DNA of 64,000 nucleotides from CAIQCK01 sp041651735 (lineage in GTDB: Bacteria; Verrucomicrobiota; Verrucomicrobiia; CAIQCK01): the NCBI GenBank assembly GCA_041651735.1, contig JBAZIR010000001.1, forward strand, positions 1 to 64,000, written 5' to 3'. The notes under the pieces are model-generated. The model saw nothing but the letters and a program-made list of their open reading frames with translations. It was not told where the DNA came from and searched no databases. A program made the translations under genes and the position numbers. Shown here piece after piece: positions 9,968-18,990 of this stretch (positions within the stretch are counted from its first letter, which is position 1; every line of letters begins with the position of its first letter).

Positions 9968-10513
9968 CTACCGCACCACGAGCAGGCTTTGGCGCTCGCT
10001 GCTTTCGTTCTCCACCTTGCGACGAAGGAAGTCGAGGATTTCGTTCTCCAGCCGGCTGCAGGAGCTGCTCCAGTTCTTCCTGCCGGTGAGAAGCTTCACG
10101 CACGGGCGCAAGCCGGTGAATTGAATGAACCGCGCCGGGTGACCGCGCAGGTCGTGCACGGTCTTCTCCAATTCCTTGAAGAACACCAGCTCGAAGCCGT
10201 AGCCCGCCTGCACAGCGAGTTTGCGCAGGTCAGCCGAGAACGCCGCCGGCTTGTCGCTGTCAATGACTTCGCAGCAGCAGGCCAGCACGCGCTCAAGCAC
10301 CTCGTTCAGCGCCGACTCATCCACGATATCGCGGTCGAGATCGGTGTGAAAGTAGTGCATCACCGCATGGGCAATCTGCCGCGCCACCCAAAGCTCGATC
10401 TTGCCGATGCTCGGATGCCCGGTGATCTGATGGGCGAGTTGTTCGAGCGTAAGCGGCTCGCACTGGCCGTTTGGCCGCACCACAAAAATCACATCTTCGC
10501 GCACGTCAATCAT
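9968..10513 (-). CDS. Conserved-looking protein next to nrdR, function unknown
   Basis: A 181-residue soluble protein I do not recognise. The N-terminus (IFVVRPNGQCEPLTLEQLAHQI) faintly resembles the start of an ATP-cone, the nucleotide-sensing domain also found in NrdR. A mostly helical middle follows (ELWVARQIAHAVMHYF, LNEVLERVLACCCEV). The C-terminus is charged. It lies 34 bases downstream of nrdR on the same strand and is probably cotranscribed. The ATP-cone resemblance is weak and by eye. Confidence 0.6.
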   Translation of the reverse strand: MIDVREDVIFVVRPNGQCEPLTLEQLAHQITGHPSIGKIELWVARQIAHAVMHYFHTDLDRDIVDESALNEVLERVLACCCEVIDSDKPAAFSADLRKLAVQAGYGFELVFFKELEKTVHDLRGHPARFIQFTGLRPCVKLLTGRKNWSSSCSRLENEILDFLRRKVENESSERQSLLVVR

Positions 10514-10547
10514 GTTTCTCCAATGTTGCCGGCCCCGCGGCTCCGGC

Positions 10548-11003
10548 TCAAGACTTGTTGCTCAGTTCCTGGATCGTGTGCACAAATTCGTTGATGTCCC
10601 GAAACTGGCGATAAACCGACGCGAACCGCACGTAAGCCACTTCGTCGAGTTCGCTCAGGTGTTTCATCACCGCCTCGCCGATGGCCGTCGCCGGCACCTC
10701 GCGGTCGTATTTGTTGCCCAAGTTTTCGACGATCTCCTCGACCGTCCGGTCAATCTTCTCAACGCTGACCGGCCGCTTCTCGCACGCCTTCAACAAGCCA
10801 GCGGCAAGTTTGCGCCGGTCGAAATCCTCCCGCCGCCCGTCGCGCTTAACCACCAGCAATGTAGCGCGTTCGGTTTCCTCGTAGGTGGTAAAGCGATGCC
10901 CGCAGCCTAGACACTCCCGTCGGCGTCGGATCACGGCCCCGTCGCGCGACATCCTGGAGTCTATGACTTTGTCATCTACATGCCGGCATTTTGGACAGAG
11001 CAT
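10548..11003 (-). CDS. nrdR: Transcriptional repressor NrdR
   Basis: A 151-residue repressor of ribonucleotide reductase genes that senses ATP/dATP. The zinc ribbon is CPKC near residue 3 and CLGC near 31, followed by GHRFTTYEETE. The ATP-cone begins LLVVKRDGRREDFDRRKL. Start 11003 puts the first zinc cysteine at residue 3, as in the family; the longer frame to 11051 adds unrelated residues. No ribonucleotide reductase gene is in the window. Confidence 0.96.
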   Translation of the reverse strand: MLCPKCRHVDDKVIDSRMSRDGAVIRRRRECLGCGHRFTTYEETERATLLVVKRDGRREDFDRRKLAAGLLKACEKRPVSVEKIDRTVEEIVENLGNKYDREVPATAIGEAVMKHLSELDEVAYVRFASVYRQFRDINEFVHTIQELSNKS

Positions 11004-11101
11004 GATGTACAGACCTCTACGGGCTGTGGCTCTGTCACGGCTAACACACAATCCGTTGGGCTGTCAAGGCTTTCTTCCCTCTGCCTTCTTTTGCGGCCTC
11101 G

Positions 11102-11506
11102 TCAGTGGCTCGCGGGCCATCGCGGCTTGACGATCCACAAACTCAGCAACAAAGCGGCAAAAAAGATAACGTAGATGACCAAAAAGACCTCTTCAGAGGC
11201 GCGGTAGAAGAGAATCTGGTGCACCCAGTGCTGAAGGAAGGATGTCTGGTAGTGCTGCCCGTTGCCGGCCAACACGCGGAATTGCTGTTCCCAAGTCGTC
11301 AGTGGACAGGTTACGTCGAACACTGATTCCACCACGACGACGCCCATGCAGCCCAAATGCGCGAGGCGGAACCAACAGTTTCGCACGAAACTCCAGCGGA
11401 GAAAATACCCAGTCCAGATCACCAACAAGCCGACAACGACAAACGCGACGTAGGCAAAGTGCAGCATCAGCATCGCGTCGGCCAGGATGGAATAGAAGCA
11501 TGTCAT
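11102..11506 (-). CDS. DUF2784-type small membrane protein
   Basis: A 134-residue membrane protein with about four hydrophobic segments. The first (LMLHFAYVAFVVVGLLVIW) and the motif NCWFRLAHLGCMGVVVVES followed by CPLTTWEQQFR match the DUF2784 pattern. Function is unknown. The start at 11506 is preferred because upstream residues are polar and overlap the terminator hairpin. It follows the NCS1 permease on the same strand, but a strong hairpin separates them. Confidence 0.8.
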   Translation of the reverse strand: MTCFYSILADAMLMLHFAYVAFVVVGLLVIWTGYFLRWSFVRNCWFRLAHLGCMGVVVVESVFDVTCPLTTWEQQFRVLAGNGQHYQTSFLQHWVHQILFYRASEEVFLVIYVIFFAALLLSLWIVKPRWPASH

Positions 11507-11516
11507 CCCATGACGA

Positions 11517-11548
11517 CGAAGGGCGGTTCTTTGTGGAACCGCCCTTCG
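11517..11548. terminator. Strong hairpin downstream of the NCS1 permease gene
   Basis: A perfect 13-bp stem (11517-11529 and 11536-11548) around a 6-base loop, core GGGCGGTTC / GAACCGCCC. It begins 29 bases downstream of the permease stop at 11577 on the minus strand and just upstream of the DUF2784 gene. There is no T-run after it, so rho-independent termination is likely but not certain. Confidence 0.65.
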
Positions 11549-11576
11549 CAACAACCATCGTTTTGTCCGCCAGTCG

Positions 11577-12977
11577 TTACCGCTTCGCCGGCAACGGCAC
11601 CACGGCAGATTGCAGACCCACCTTGGCACAAACGAAGTAAGCCACGGCGCCGATAATGAACGCTGTCACCGGCGCTGCGGGCACATTCACGCCCACGTTC
11701 GGCAGGATGCCCACAATGAAGCCCAGCAACCACGCAACCCAGCCCGCTGGATTGAAGCCCGCTCGCGGGCCGCTCCACTTGCCCCCATTGAGCAGGTAGT
11801 CCACCATCATCGCCCCGCAGATCGGACCGAAAGAGGCGCCGATGATCACAAACACACCGGCTGCATCACCCGCCAGTCCAGTCACCGCCAGCACGACGCT
11901 CACCACCGCGCCAATGCCCACCGAAATGAACGGATTCACCTTCGGCAGCGTCGTCTTGAAGCTGTTGGCAGCGATGAATGACGAGAAACACGCCGGAGGG
12001 AAGGCCGCCACGGCCAACGCGAACATCATCCATTTGGCCACATCTTCGCCCAGCACCACGGGAATGAGATTGAACGAGTCCAGGATGAAGCTCTTCTTCT
12101 GCACGCCCGCCGCAACAGCTTTGGCGCTCAGTTCGGGCGAACCATAAACACCCGCCACGACCAGCATCGAGATGCCCGCCGTGAACACAATCGCCAGCGC
12201 AACGCCTACCAACCCGCCCATGCTGACGTCCCGCTTGTCCCGGCTGTTGGTGCCAAAGTCCACCCCCGCCGCACCCGCCGTCGCAAAGAAGCCGACCACG
12301 TAGGTCATGATCATCGCCACCACGCCGCACACGCCCAACGCGGCTGACGTATCCGGCTCGGCCGCTTGTTGGAGAGTGATGAGCTTGGCGGGATCGAAGC
12401 TCCCGATGCTACCCGCGGTCTTGGCCAACAGCAGCAGCAGCGTGATGAGCGGAATCAGCGGCAGGAACGTCGCCACCTTGGCGACATACTGGATGCCTTT
12501 CAGACCGACAAACGCCGCCAGCAATCCCCAAATCACCATCAGAACCTGAGCCGGGACGGGAATCACTTTCGCCAGGGCCAGCGAGGCAAAATAAGTGTTC
12601 ACACCCAACCATCCAAACTGCAGCACGCCCATCAGGAAACCGGGCATGAAGAAACCGCCCTTGGCGCCGAATGTCGAGGTGCCGACGATGTAGAGCGGCA
12701 GCCCGGTCTTCATCCCAAGCAGCCCCGGCACGAGATAAAACAGGTAGTGGCAAATCAGCGCCGAGATCACCAGTCCCCCGAGGGCCACACCCAGTCCCTG
12801 CGCGAGCGTGCCACCGAGATTGGCCGCCTTGGCCGCGTCCTGCCAGAACACGAACCAGAGGAAGATGCCGGCGTAGGTCGGCGCGGTGTTCTTATACCAA
12901 GGCGCTCGATTCCCCTGTGGGTTGGGCTTTGCGCTGGTGATGTAGTCGGGGAGCGGTGAAACGTTTGTGTTACTCAC
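11577..12977 (-). CDS. NCS1-family (cytosine/purine permease-like) transporter
   Basis: A 466-residue inner-membrane transporter with about 12 hydrophobic segments, resembling CodB-type purine-cytosine permeases. The N-terminal region NRAPWYKNTAPTYAGIFLWF and the following GTSTFGAKGG fit NCS1 symporters, which import nucleobases or related compounds with a cation. The start codon is GTG at 12977. No cytosine deaminase or hydantoinase gene is adjacent, so the substrate is unknown. A divergent PfkB-like kinase begins 152 bases away. Confidence 0.78.
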   Translation of the reverse strand: MSNTNVSPLPDYITSAKPNPQGNRAPWYKNTAPTYAGIFLWFVFWQDAAKAANLGGTLAQGLGVALGGLVISALICHYLFYLVPGLLGMKTGLPLYIVGTSTFGAKGGFFMPGFLMGVLQFGWLGVNTYFASLALAKVIPVPAQVLMVIWGLLAAFVGLKGIQYVAKVATFLPLIPLITLLLLLAKTAGSIGSFDPAKLITLQQAAEPDTSAALGVCGVVAMIMTYVVGFFATAGAAGVDFGTNSRDKRDVSMGGLVGVALAIVFTAGISMLVVAGVYGSPELSAKAVAAGVQKKSFILDSFNLIPVVLGEDVAKWMMFALAVAAFPPACFSSFIAANSFKTTLPKVNPFISVGIGAVVSVVLAVTGLAGDAAGVFVIIGASFGPICGAMMVDYLLNGGKWSGPRAGFNPAGWVAWLLGFIVGILPNVGVNVPAAPVTAFIIGAVAYFVCAKVGLQSAVVPLPAKR

Positions 12978-13129
12978 GGCCTTCCTTTTCGCTTCTTTTC
13001 AAGTCATTTCGCAAGTCTAAAATGTGCCGGCGCCGGCGCGCATCTTAACCGGCGGGCTTCATGAATAGAATGCGACTCTACTGCAAAAGTTTGTTGATTC
13101 CAAACGGGCGGCGGCTATTCTCGCGCGCC

Positions 13130-14254
13130 ATGAATTCAGAAGAACTTCGCCCATTTGTCGCCGCCAAACTCGCCGCCGCCAAGGGCCTTGTGCCCAAGCT
13201 CACCGCCACCGTCGGCTTCGACGGTTTCGTGGATGAAATCATCCGCGTGGTGGACAAGCGCGAGGCGCTCGACAAATACACCTTCGTGCCGACGATGACC
13301 AAGCTGGCCGAGAAGGTCGCCGGCGCGGCGGGCAAGAGCACCAACATGCAGCTCGTCGTCCAGATGATGAAACTCGGCGGCAACGGCCCGATCATGGCCA
13401 ACGCGCTGGCGAGCATGGGCCTGAAGGTTACCTACATCGGCAACCTCGGTTTCCCGAACCTCCATTCCGTCTTTGAGCCGATGGCGAAGCGCGCGAAGGT
13501 CATCAGCATTGCCGACCCCGGCCACACAGACGCGCTGGAGTTTGAGGATGGCAAGATCATGCTCGGCAAACACGAAACGCTCGGCGACGTGAACTGGCAG
13601 AACATCGTCAAGCGCGTGGGCCTGCCGACGCTCAAGAAGCTGCTGACGGGCAGTTCGTTCGTCGCCTACGTCAACTGGACGATGCTGCCGCACATGAGTG
13701 ACATCTGGCGGCAAATCCTGTCCAAGGCGTTGCCGAAGGCCGAGCCGAAACAGAAGCCGGTTGTCTTTTTCGATCTCGCCGATCCGGAGAAGCGCACCGC
13801 CGCTGACATTCGCGGCGCGCTCGACCTGATCCAGAAGTTCGGCGGGTTCTACCGCGTCATTCTTGGCCTGAACCAGAAGGAGGCGCACGAAATCGGCGAG
13901 GTGCTCGGCCTCAATACCGCCGACGAGTCGAAGGATTCGATCCAGGAGCTGGCCAGGCAGATTTTCGCTGCGCTGAAGATCGAGCGGCTGGTGGTGCATC
14001 CGACGGCCTATGCGGTGGCGGTGGACGCGAAAGGCTCGGCGCTCGTGGACGGGCCGTTCTGCGAGAAGCCGCTGATCACGACGGGCGCGGGCGACCACTT
14101 CAACGCCGGCTTCTGCCTCGGCAACCTCCTCGGTTTCGACAAGGAGATGTCGCTGCTGGTGGGCGTTTCCACGAGCGGCTTCTATGTCCGCACCGGCAAG
14201 AGTCCGGCCGTGGCCGACCTCGTCAAGTTCATGCGCAACTGGCCGCTGAACTGA
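13130..14254 (+). CDS. PfkB-like carbohydrate/nucleoside kinase
   Basis: A 374-residue protein of the ribokinase/PfkB fold. It shows TVGFDGFVDEI near the N-terminus, a glycine-rich substrate lid region (MKLGGNGPIMANALASMG) and the catalytic signature TTGAGDHFNAGF near residue 325, with the expected Asp. It is longer than typical PfkB kinases. The start at 13130 is preferred over 13061, whose extra residues look non-coding. It diverges from the NCS1 permease. A joint role in salvage of an imported nucleoside or sugar is possible but unproven. Confidence 0.8.
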   Translation: MNSEELRPFVAAKLAAAKGLVPKLTATVGFDGFVDEIIRVVDKREALDKYTFVPTMTKLAEKVAGAAGKSTNMQLVVQMMKLGGNGPIMANALASMGLKVTYIGNLGFPNLHSVFEPMAKRAKVISIADPGHTDALEFEDGKIMLGKHETLGDVNWQNIVKRVGLPTLKKLLTGSSFVAYVNWTMLPHMSDIWRQILSKALPKAEPKQKPVVFFDLADPEKRTAADIRGALDLIQKFGGFYRVILGLNQKEAHEIGEVLGLNTADESKDSIQELARQIFAALKIERLVVHPTAYAVAVDAKGSALVDGPFCEKPLITTGAGDHFNAGFCLGNLLGFDKEMSLLVGVSTSGFYVRTGKSPAVADLVKFMRNWPLN

Positions 14255-14305
14255 CGGCGCTGAATCGGCATCGGGCCGGCGCTCCCAGGCTATTTGAGCC
14301 TCCGC

Positions 14306-14346
14306 GGAAAATCCGCCTTGCGGCTGAACCGCCGGCTTGGATTTCC
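14306..14346. terminator. Possible hairpin between the PfkB-like gene and argH
   Basis: Arms GGAAAATCC (14306-14314) and GGATTTCC (14339-14346) can pair with one bulge, with an inner GCGG/CCGC stem (14320-14323, 14329-14332). It lies 50 bases after the PfkB-like stop and 27 bases before argH, where a terminator is expected. It lacks a T-run. Confidence 0.35.
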
Positions 14347-14372
14347 GCCGCCCATTCCTTATAGTTTGCGCC

Positions 14373-15764
14373 ATGCCAACCAAGAAACACGCCACCTGGG
14401 GCGGGCGCTTCACTGCCGGGCCTGCTGAAGCTGTCCAGCGTTTCACCGAATCGGTTTCCTTCGACCACCGGCTCGCGCCTTACGACATCCGCGGCAGCAT
14501 CGCCCACGCGAAGATGCTCGCGAAGATCGGTGTGCTCTCCCGTGCCGAGTGCGCCGCCATCGTCAAAGGCCTCGAACAGATCAGCATGGAGATCGCCGCG
14601 GGCAAATTCAAGTGGCGCGCCGACCTCGAAGACGTCCACATGAACATTGAGTCCGAGCTGACCCGCCGTATTCCGGCTGGCGCGAAGCTCCACACCGCCC
14701 GCAGCCGCAACGACCAGGTGGCGCTCGACGTGCGCCTCTACGTCCGCGACCAACTCCGGCTCGTCCAACGCGACCTGCGCGACCTTCAGTGGTCGCTGCT
14801 GATGCTGGCGTCGGTCAACGACAACATCGTCATCCCCGGCTATACGCACCTCCAGCGCGCGCAGCCGGTGTTGTTCGCACATCACCTGCTGGCCTACGTC
14901 GAAATGTTCGACCGCGACCACGGCCGGCTCGACGACGCGTTCAAACGCGTTAACGTTTGTCCGCTCGGTTCCGGTGCCATCGCCGGCTCCACGCTGCCGC
15001 TCGACCGCAAATTCGTCGCAAAGGAACTCGGCTTCGACGGCGTTACGCAGAACTCGATGGATGCCGTCAGTGACCGCGACTTTATCGTCGAGTTTCTTGC
15101 CGACGGCGCGCTCATCGCCCTGCACGTCTCGCGCCTGGCCGAGGATATCATCCTCTGGGCTTCGGCGGAGTTTGGCTTCATCCATATTGCCGACACCTAC
15201 ACCACCGGTTCCTCGCTGATGCCGCAGAAGAAAAACCCGGACATCGCCGAGCTGGCGCGCGGCAAGACCGGCCGGGTCTATGGCAACCTCGTTGCGCTGC
15301 TGACGCTGCTGAAAGGTCTGCCGATGACCTACAACCGCGACTTGCAGGAAGACAAGGAGCGCCTCTTCGACACCGCCGGCACGCTGCACTCGACGCTTGG
15401 CGTGCTGGCCGACATGCTGCTGAACACACACGCCGTCCGCGAACGCTGCGAAAGCGCCGCCGATGACCCCGCGCTGCTCGCCACCGACCTCGCCGATTAT
15501 CTCGTCAAGAAAGGCGTCGCCTTCCGCCAGGCCCATCACATCGTCGGCGCCCTTGTGGCCCAAGCCGAAAAGCAGGGCAGACTGCTGAGCGCGTTGCCGA
15601 TGGAAACATTCCGCGCGCTCTCGCCAAAGTTCGACCCCGATGTGCGGCAAGTCTTCGACGTGCGCCGTGCGCTTATCGCGCGCACCGTCACCGGTGCCCC
15701 ATCCCCCGCGAACGTGCAGCGGCAGTTGAAGCGGTGGGAGAAGATGTTGAGCAAGAACACATGA
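14373..15764 (+). CDS. argH: Argininosuccinate lyase
   Basis: Last step of arginine synthesis: cleaves argininosuccinate to arginine and fumarate. At 463 residues it matches the family. It has WGGRF at the start, HTARSRNDQV, the catalytic-region TGSSLMPQKKNPD and the NRDLQEDKERLFD segment. The start at 14373 gives MPTKKHATWGGRF; the longer frame to 14337 adds residues from the intergenic hairpin region. No other arg genes are nearby. Confidence 0.97.
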   Translation: MPTKKHATWGGRFTAGPAEAVQRFTESVSFDHRLAPYDIRGSIAHAKMLAKIGVLSRAECAAIVKGLEQISMEIAAGKFKWRADLEDVHMNIESELTRRIPAGAKLHTARSRNDQVALDVRLYVRDQLRLVQRDLRDLQWSLLMLASVNDNIVIPGYTHLQRAQPVLFAHHLLAYVEMFDRDHGRLDDAFKRVNVCPLGSGAIAGSTLPLDRKFVAKELGFDGVTQNSMDAVSDRDFIVEFLADGALIALHVSRLAEDIILWASAEFGFIHIADTYTTGSSLMPQKKNPDIAELARGKTGRVYGNLVALLTLLKGLPMTYNRDLQEDKERLFDTAGTLHSTLGVLADMLLNTHAVRERCESAADDPALLATDLADYLVKKGVAFRQAHHIVGALVAQAEKQGRLLSALPMETFRALSPKFDPDVRQVFDVRRALIARTVTGAPSPANVQRQLKRWEKMLSKNT

Positions 15765-15843
15765 TGACAGGAGTCTGCTGCCGTACGTTGGACGCAAACG
15801 GGCAAATCATTGCACCGCTTTACGCGCAAAGGAATCGCTTCAT

Positions 15844-16167
15844 ATGCATTGGATCTATCTCTCGCTCGCCATCGTTTTTGAAGTTGCCGGCACAACTTGC
15901 ATGAAGCTCTCGGAGGGTTTTGCGAAACCGCTGCCGTCCGTGCTTCTGGCGGTATTTTACGGGGTGTCTTTCTTTTTGCTGACGATGGTCCTCAAGAAGA
16001 TCGACGTGAGCGTGGCTTACGCTGTCTGGAGCGGGGTCGGTGTCGCGCTGATTTCCGTGATTGGCGTCATCTTTTTTCGTGAGCCGATGACTGTCATCAA
16101 GGCTGTTGGGACGTTGGCGATCATCGGCGGTGTGGTGGCTCTGAATGTAGCGGGTGGCGCGCATTGA
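15844..16167 (+). CDS. SMR-family small multidrug/guanidinium exporter
   Basis: A 107-residue inner-membrane protein with four hydrophobic segments. The essential membrane glutamate is Glu13 in IVFEVAGTTCMKLS, and the family motif AYAVWSGVGVALISVIGVIFF is present in segment 3. SMR dimers exchange protons for cationic drugs or guanidinium. Sequence alone does not decide between EmrE-like and SugE/Gdx-like function. Confidence 0.9.
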   Translation: MHWIYLSLAIVFEVAGTTCMKLSEGFAKPLPSVLLAVFYGVSFFLLTMVLKKIDVSVAYAVWSGVGVALISVIGVIFFREPMTVIKAVGTLAIIGGVVALNVAGGAH

Positions 16168-16206
16168 GCTGCGTTTTCATCCATTCGCCGCCAAGGATCA
16201 TTTTAA

Positions 16207-16641
16207 GTGACCATGAAACCACGCAACCGCAAAACATGGGAAGAGACCGCGCTCATTCTCGCGGAGACCATCGCACACTGCCGGTCGCAGGATCCCTATG
16301 TGCAGGTCGGGGCCTGTGCTGTCATGCAGGACAACTCGGTGAGTCTGGGCTATAACGGCCCGCCGCCGAAGATTGAGATCGACTGGTCGGACCGTGACAC
16401 CCGGCTGGCGCGGGTCATTCACGCCGAAGTCAACGCGTTGCGGTCGGTCGGTCCCGGTGAGTGCAAGTTCCTGGCTGTCACTCTGCTGCCGTGCCGGAGT
16501 TGCATGACGTTCATTGCCTCCAAAGGCATCAAGCGGATTGTGTTCCGCGACGTTTACGAGCGCGACAAGCTGGCGTTCGCGCTGGCGAAGGAGTTCGGCA
16601 TCGAACTGGTCCAGATTCCGCGGAAACGAAAGCGAGGCTGA
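16207..16641 (+). CDS. Deoxycytidylate deaminase-like protein
   Basis: A cytidine-deaminase-fold enzyme of about 144 residues, most like dCMP deaminase, which makes dUMP for thymidylate synthesis. Zinc ligands are visible in IHAEVNALRS (His, catalytic Glu) and LLPCRSCMTFI (two Cys). The start is GTG at 16207 or ATG at 16213, differing by two residues. No allosteric-site hallmark could be judged. Confidence 0.85.
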   Translation: MTMKPRNRKTWEETALILAETIAHCRSQDPYVQVGACAVMQDNSVSLGYNGPPPKIEIDWSDRDTRLARVIHAEVNALRSVGPGECKFLAVTLLPCRSCMTFIASKGIKRIVFRDVYERDKLAFALAKEFGIELVQIPRKRKRG

Positions 16642-16710
16642 AAGCCCGCGCCAGCCGCCTCCCAGTTTTTTGTGGCTTTTGTGCCTCCTTGTGGCTCATA
16701 AAATCCCGTC

Positions 16711-18015
16711 ATGCACGATTTCAGATTCAAGGACGGCCGGCTTTGTTGCGAGGGCATCGCGCTCGAGCGGCTTGCACGCGAATGCGGGACGCCGCTTTAC
16801 GTTTACAGCCAGCACACCATCACGGACCATTTCCAGAAGCTCGACCGGGCGCTGGCGGAGCTGCCGGATCGTCTCGTCTGTTTCGCGATGAAGGCCAACT
16901 CCAACGCCGCGATCCTGCGGTTGCTGGCCAACCTCGGCGGCGGTTTCGACATCGTCAGCGCGGGCGAGCTTTATCGCGTCGTGCAGGCCGGCGGCGATCC
17001 GCACAAATGCGTCTTCGCCGGCGTCGGCAAAACGGATGAGGAAATCCGCTACGCTTTGGCGCAGGGCATCTATTGCTTCAACGTCGAGAGCGTGCCGGAG
17101 ATCGAGCGCATCAACCGGCTCGCGCAGGAGATCAACGAGCGCGCGCCCATCGCCATCCGCGTCAACCCGAACGTCGAGGCGCACACGCACGCGAAGATCA
17201 CCACCGGCACCTACGAGAACAAGTTCGGCATCGCGATCGAAGACGTGGCGGCGGTCTATGCCCGCGCCGCGAAACTGCCGGGCATCCGCATCCGCGGGGT
17301 GCAGATGCACATCGGTTCGCAGATCACCTCCGTCGGCCCCTTCGTGAAGGCGGTGAAGAAGGCGCTGGCGCTCGTGAAGGAACTCAAGCATCTCTACGAT
17401 ATTGAGTTCTTCAGCATCGGCGGCGGCATTGGCATTTGCTACGACCCGGCGCTGGAGAGCGCGACACCGGAATGGTGGCGGCGCAATCCGAAGGCCCGCA
17501 CCTGGCTCACGCCGCAGCGTTACGCCGCGAGCATCGTGCCGTTGCTGGCGCCGCTCGGTTTGCGCATCCTCATCGAGCCGGGCCGGTTCATCATCGGCAA
17601 CGCCGGCGCTTTGGTGACGCGGGTGCAGTATGTAAAGTCCACGCCGGAGAAAACCTTCGTCATCGTGGACGCTGGCATGAACGACCTTATCCGGCCGGCG
17701 TTCTACGACTCGTATCACCAGATTGTCCCACTGCGGAAGACACGCGGCACGCTCGTGGCCGATGTGGTTGGACCGATCTGCGAGAGTGGTGATTATTTCG
17801 CCAAGAACCGCCGGGTCGCCGCCGTGCGCGAGGGCGACGGCCTTGCCTTGCTGAGCGCCGGCGCTTACGGCATGGCGATGGCTTCAAACTACAACTCGCG
17901 TCCGCTTGCCGCCGAAGTGCTGGTCAACGGCAGCCGTTACGCCGTCGTTCGTGCGCGCCAGACGGCCGAAGATCTGACCCGCGGCGAGAAAGTGGCCGGC
18001 TGGCTGAAGGAATGA
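16711..18015 (+). CDS. lysA: Diaminopimelate decarboxylase
   Basis: Last enzyme of lysine synthesis, a PLP-dependent decarboxylase of alanine-racemase fold, 434 residues. The PLP lysine is Lys61 in FAMKANSN. Other features are GGFDIVSAGEL, the HIGSQI motif, GGGIGICY and the C-terminal active-site segment VGPICESGDYF with its cysteine. A small FmdB-like gene follows 6 bases downstream. Confidence 0.96.
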   Translation: MHDFRFKDGRLCCEGIALERLARECGTPLYVYSQHTITDHFQKLDRALAELPDRLVCFAMKANSNAAILRLLANLGGGFDIVSAGELYRVVQAGGDPHKCVFAGVGKTDEEIRYALAQGIYCFNVESVPEIERINRLAQEINERAPIAIRVNPNVEAHTHAKITTGTYENKFGIAIEDVAAVYARAAKLPGIRIRGVQMHIGSQITSVGPFVKAVKKALALVKELKHLYDIEFFSIGGGIGICYDPALESATPEWWRRNPKARTWLTPQRYAASIVPLLAPLGLRILIEPGRFIIGNAGALVTRVQYVKSTPEKTFVIVDAGMNDLIRPAFYDSYHQIVPLRKTRGTLVADVVGPICESGDYFAKNRRVAAVREGDGLALLSAGAYGMAMASNYNSRPLAAEVLVNGSRYAVVRARQTAEDLTRGEKVAGWLKE

Positions 18016-18021
18016 GCTGTC

Positions 18022-18252
18022 ATGGCAACCTACGTTTACGAAACCATCCCGGCGGCTGGCGGTGAAGTGCGCCGTTACGAAATCCGCCAGAGTATGAAGG
18101 ATGCGCCGCTGACGAAGCACCCGGAAACGGGCGAGCCGATCCGGCGTGTCATCACGGGCGGCTTGGGCCTGATTGGTGTGGGCAGCCGCGGAGGGCCGTC
18201 GGCCGCGCCGCGCCGCCCCTCGCACGGTGGCGGATGCAGTTGTTGTCACTGA
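18022..18252 (+). CDS. FmdB-like small protein
   Basis: A 76-residue protein whose first 50 residues resemble FmdB-type zinc-ribbon proteins (MATYVYETIP, RYEIRQSMKDAPLTKHPETG, IRRVITGG). The paired cysteines expected in the ribbon are missing. Instead the C-terminus is a glycine-rich tail ending in a cluster of three cysteines and a histidine. It is probably cotranscribed with lysA. Function unknown. Confidence 0.75.
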   Translation: MATYVYETIPAAGGEVRRYEIRQSMKDAPLTKHPETGEPIRRVITGGLGLIGVGSRGGPSAAPRRPSHGGGCSCCH

Positions 18253-18282
18253 ACACCCGTTTGGATTCGCTTCTCCGCGAAA

Positions 18283-18981
18283 TCACGGTGCGGAATAAAT
18301 CATCCAGAGGCCGCCGAGGAGCACCAGTACGCCGCAGGTTTTCTTCACGATGGCGAGTCCCTTGGATTGTTCGTTCCAGCTCAGGTATCGCTGCACTATC
18401 TCGGTGAACGTGCCTGCCAGCACGATGACGGCGCAATGGCCGATGCCGTAGGCCAGCAACAGCGACGCGCCATAGAGAGGGGCGGACTTTGCCAGCTTGA
18501 AGGTTACCGCCAGCATCGGCGCCATGTAGGCGAACGTGCATGGGCCGAGCGCGATGCCGAAGACCAGGCCGAGGATGAACGCCGCGAGCAGTCCGCGCCG
18601 CTTCATGTTCACCTGACCCGGCCCGGACCACGGCATGGGAATGACCCCGAGCAGATGCAGGCCGACGAGGAAGAAAATCGCCGCGACGAAATAGTTCGCC
18701 CACCCGCCCACGTCGCCCATCATCCGGCCAGCGGCGGCGGTGGCGACGCCGATGACGGCGATGGTCAGCAGGATGCCCACTGAGAACAGTGTCGCAATCC
18801 AGAACGCGCGCGCGGTGCTCACGCGGCCCTGGCCGCTGATGAAACCGACGATGAGCGGGATGCTCGCAAGATGGCAGGGACTGAGAAGAACGCTGAGCAC
18901 GCCCCAAACCGCCGACGCTCCGAGCGCAATCAGCGGAGAGCCTTCGACGGCCTGGCTAAGTTGGGTGAAGAGTTGTTCCAT
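18283..18981 (-). CDS. CcdA/DsbD-type thiol-disulfide membrane transporter
   Basis: A 232-residue membrane protein with about six hydrophobic segments, of the CcdA/DsbD transmembrane family. These pass electrons from cytoplasmic thioredoxin across the inner membrane. The two redox cysteines sit in SPCHLASIPL (near residue 35) and GPCTFAYMAP (near 147), the usual positions. It lacks the periplasmic domains of full DsbD. It is the last gene of the arsR-headed operon starting at 22704 and lies 9 bases after the C_GCAxxG_C_C gene, so it may reduce the exported thioredoxin-like proteins there. Confidence 0.88.
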   Translation of the reverse strand: MEQLFTQLSQAVEGSPLIALGASAVWGVLSVLLSPCHLASIPLIVGFISGQGRVSTARAFWIATLFSVGILLTIAVIGVATAAAGRMMGDVGGWANYFVAAIFFLVGLHLLGVIPMPWSGPGQVNMKRRGLLAAFILGLVFGIALGPCTFAYMAPMLAVTFKLAKSAPLYGASLLLAYGIGHCAVIVLAGTFTEIVQRYLSWNEQSKGLAIVKKTCGVLVLLGGLWMIYSAP

Positions 18982-18990
18982 GCCAGCCGG

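Noticed and set aside
14229..15797. A 522-codon minus-strand open frame across argH
   Set aside because: It is antisense to a clear argH, is rich in Arg/Ala/His/Val/Gly without any domain, and arises from high GC content.
18283..18981. Full-length DsbD
   Set aside because: Only the transmembrane part is present, with no periplasmic alpha or gamma domains.
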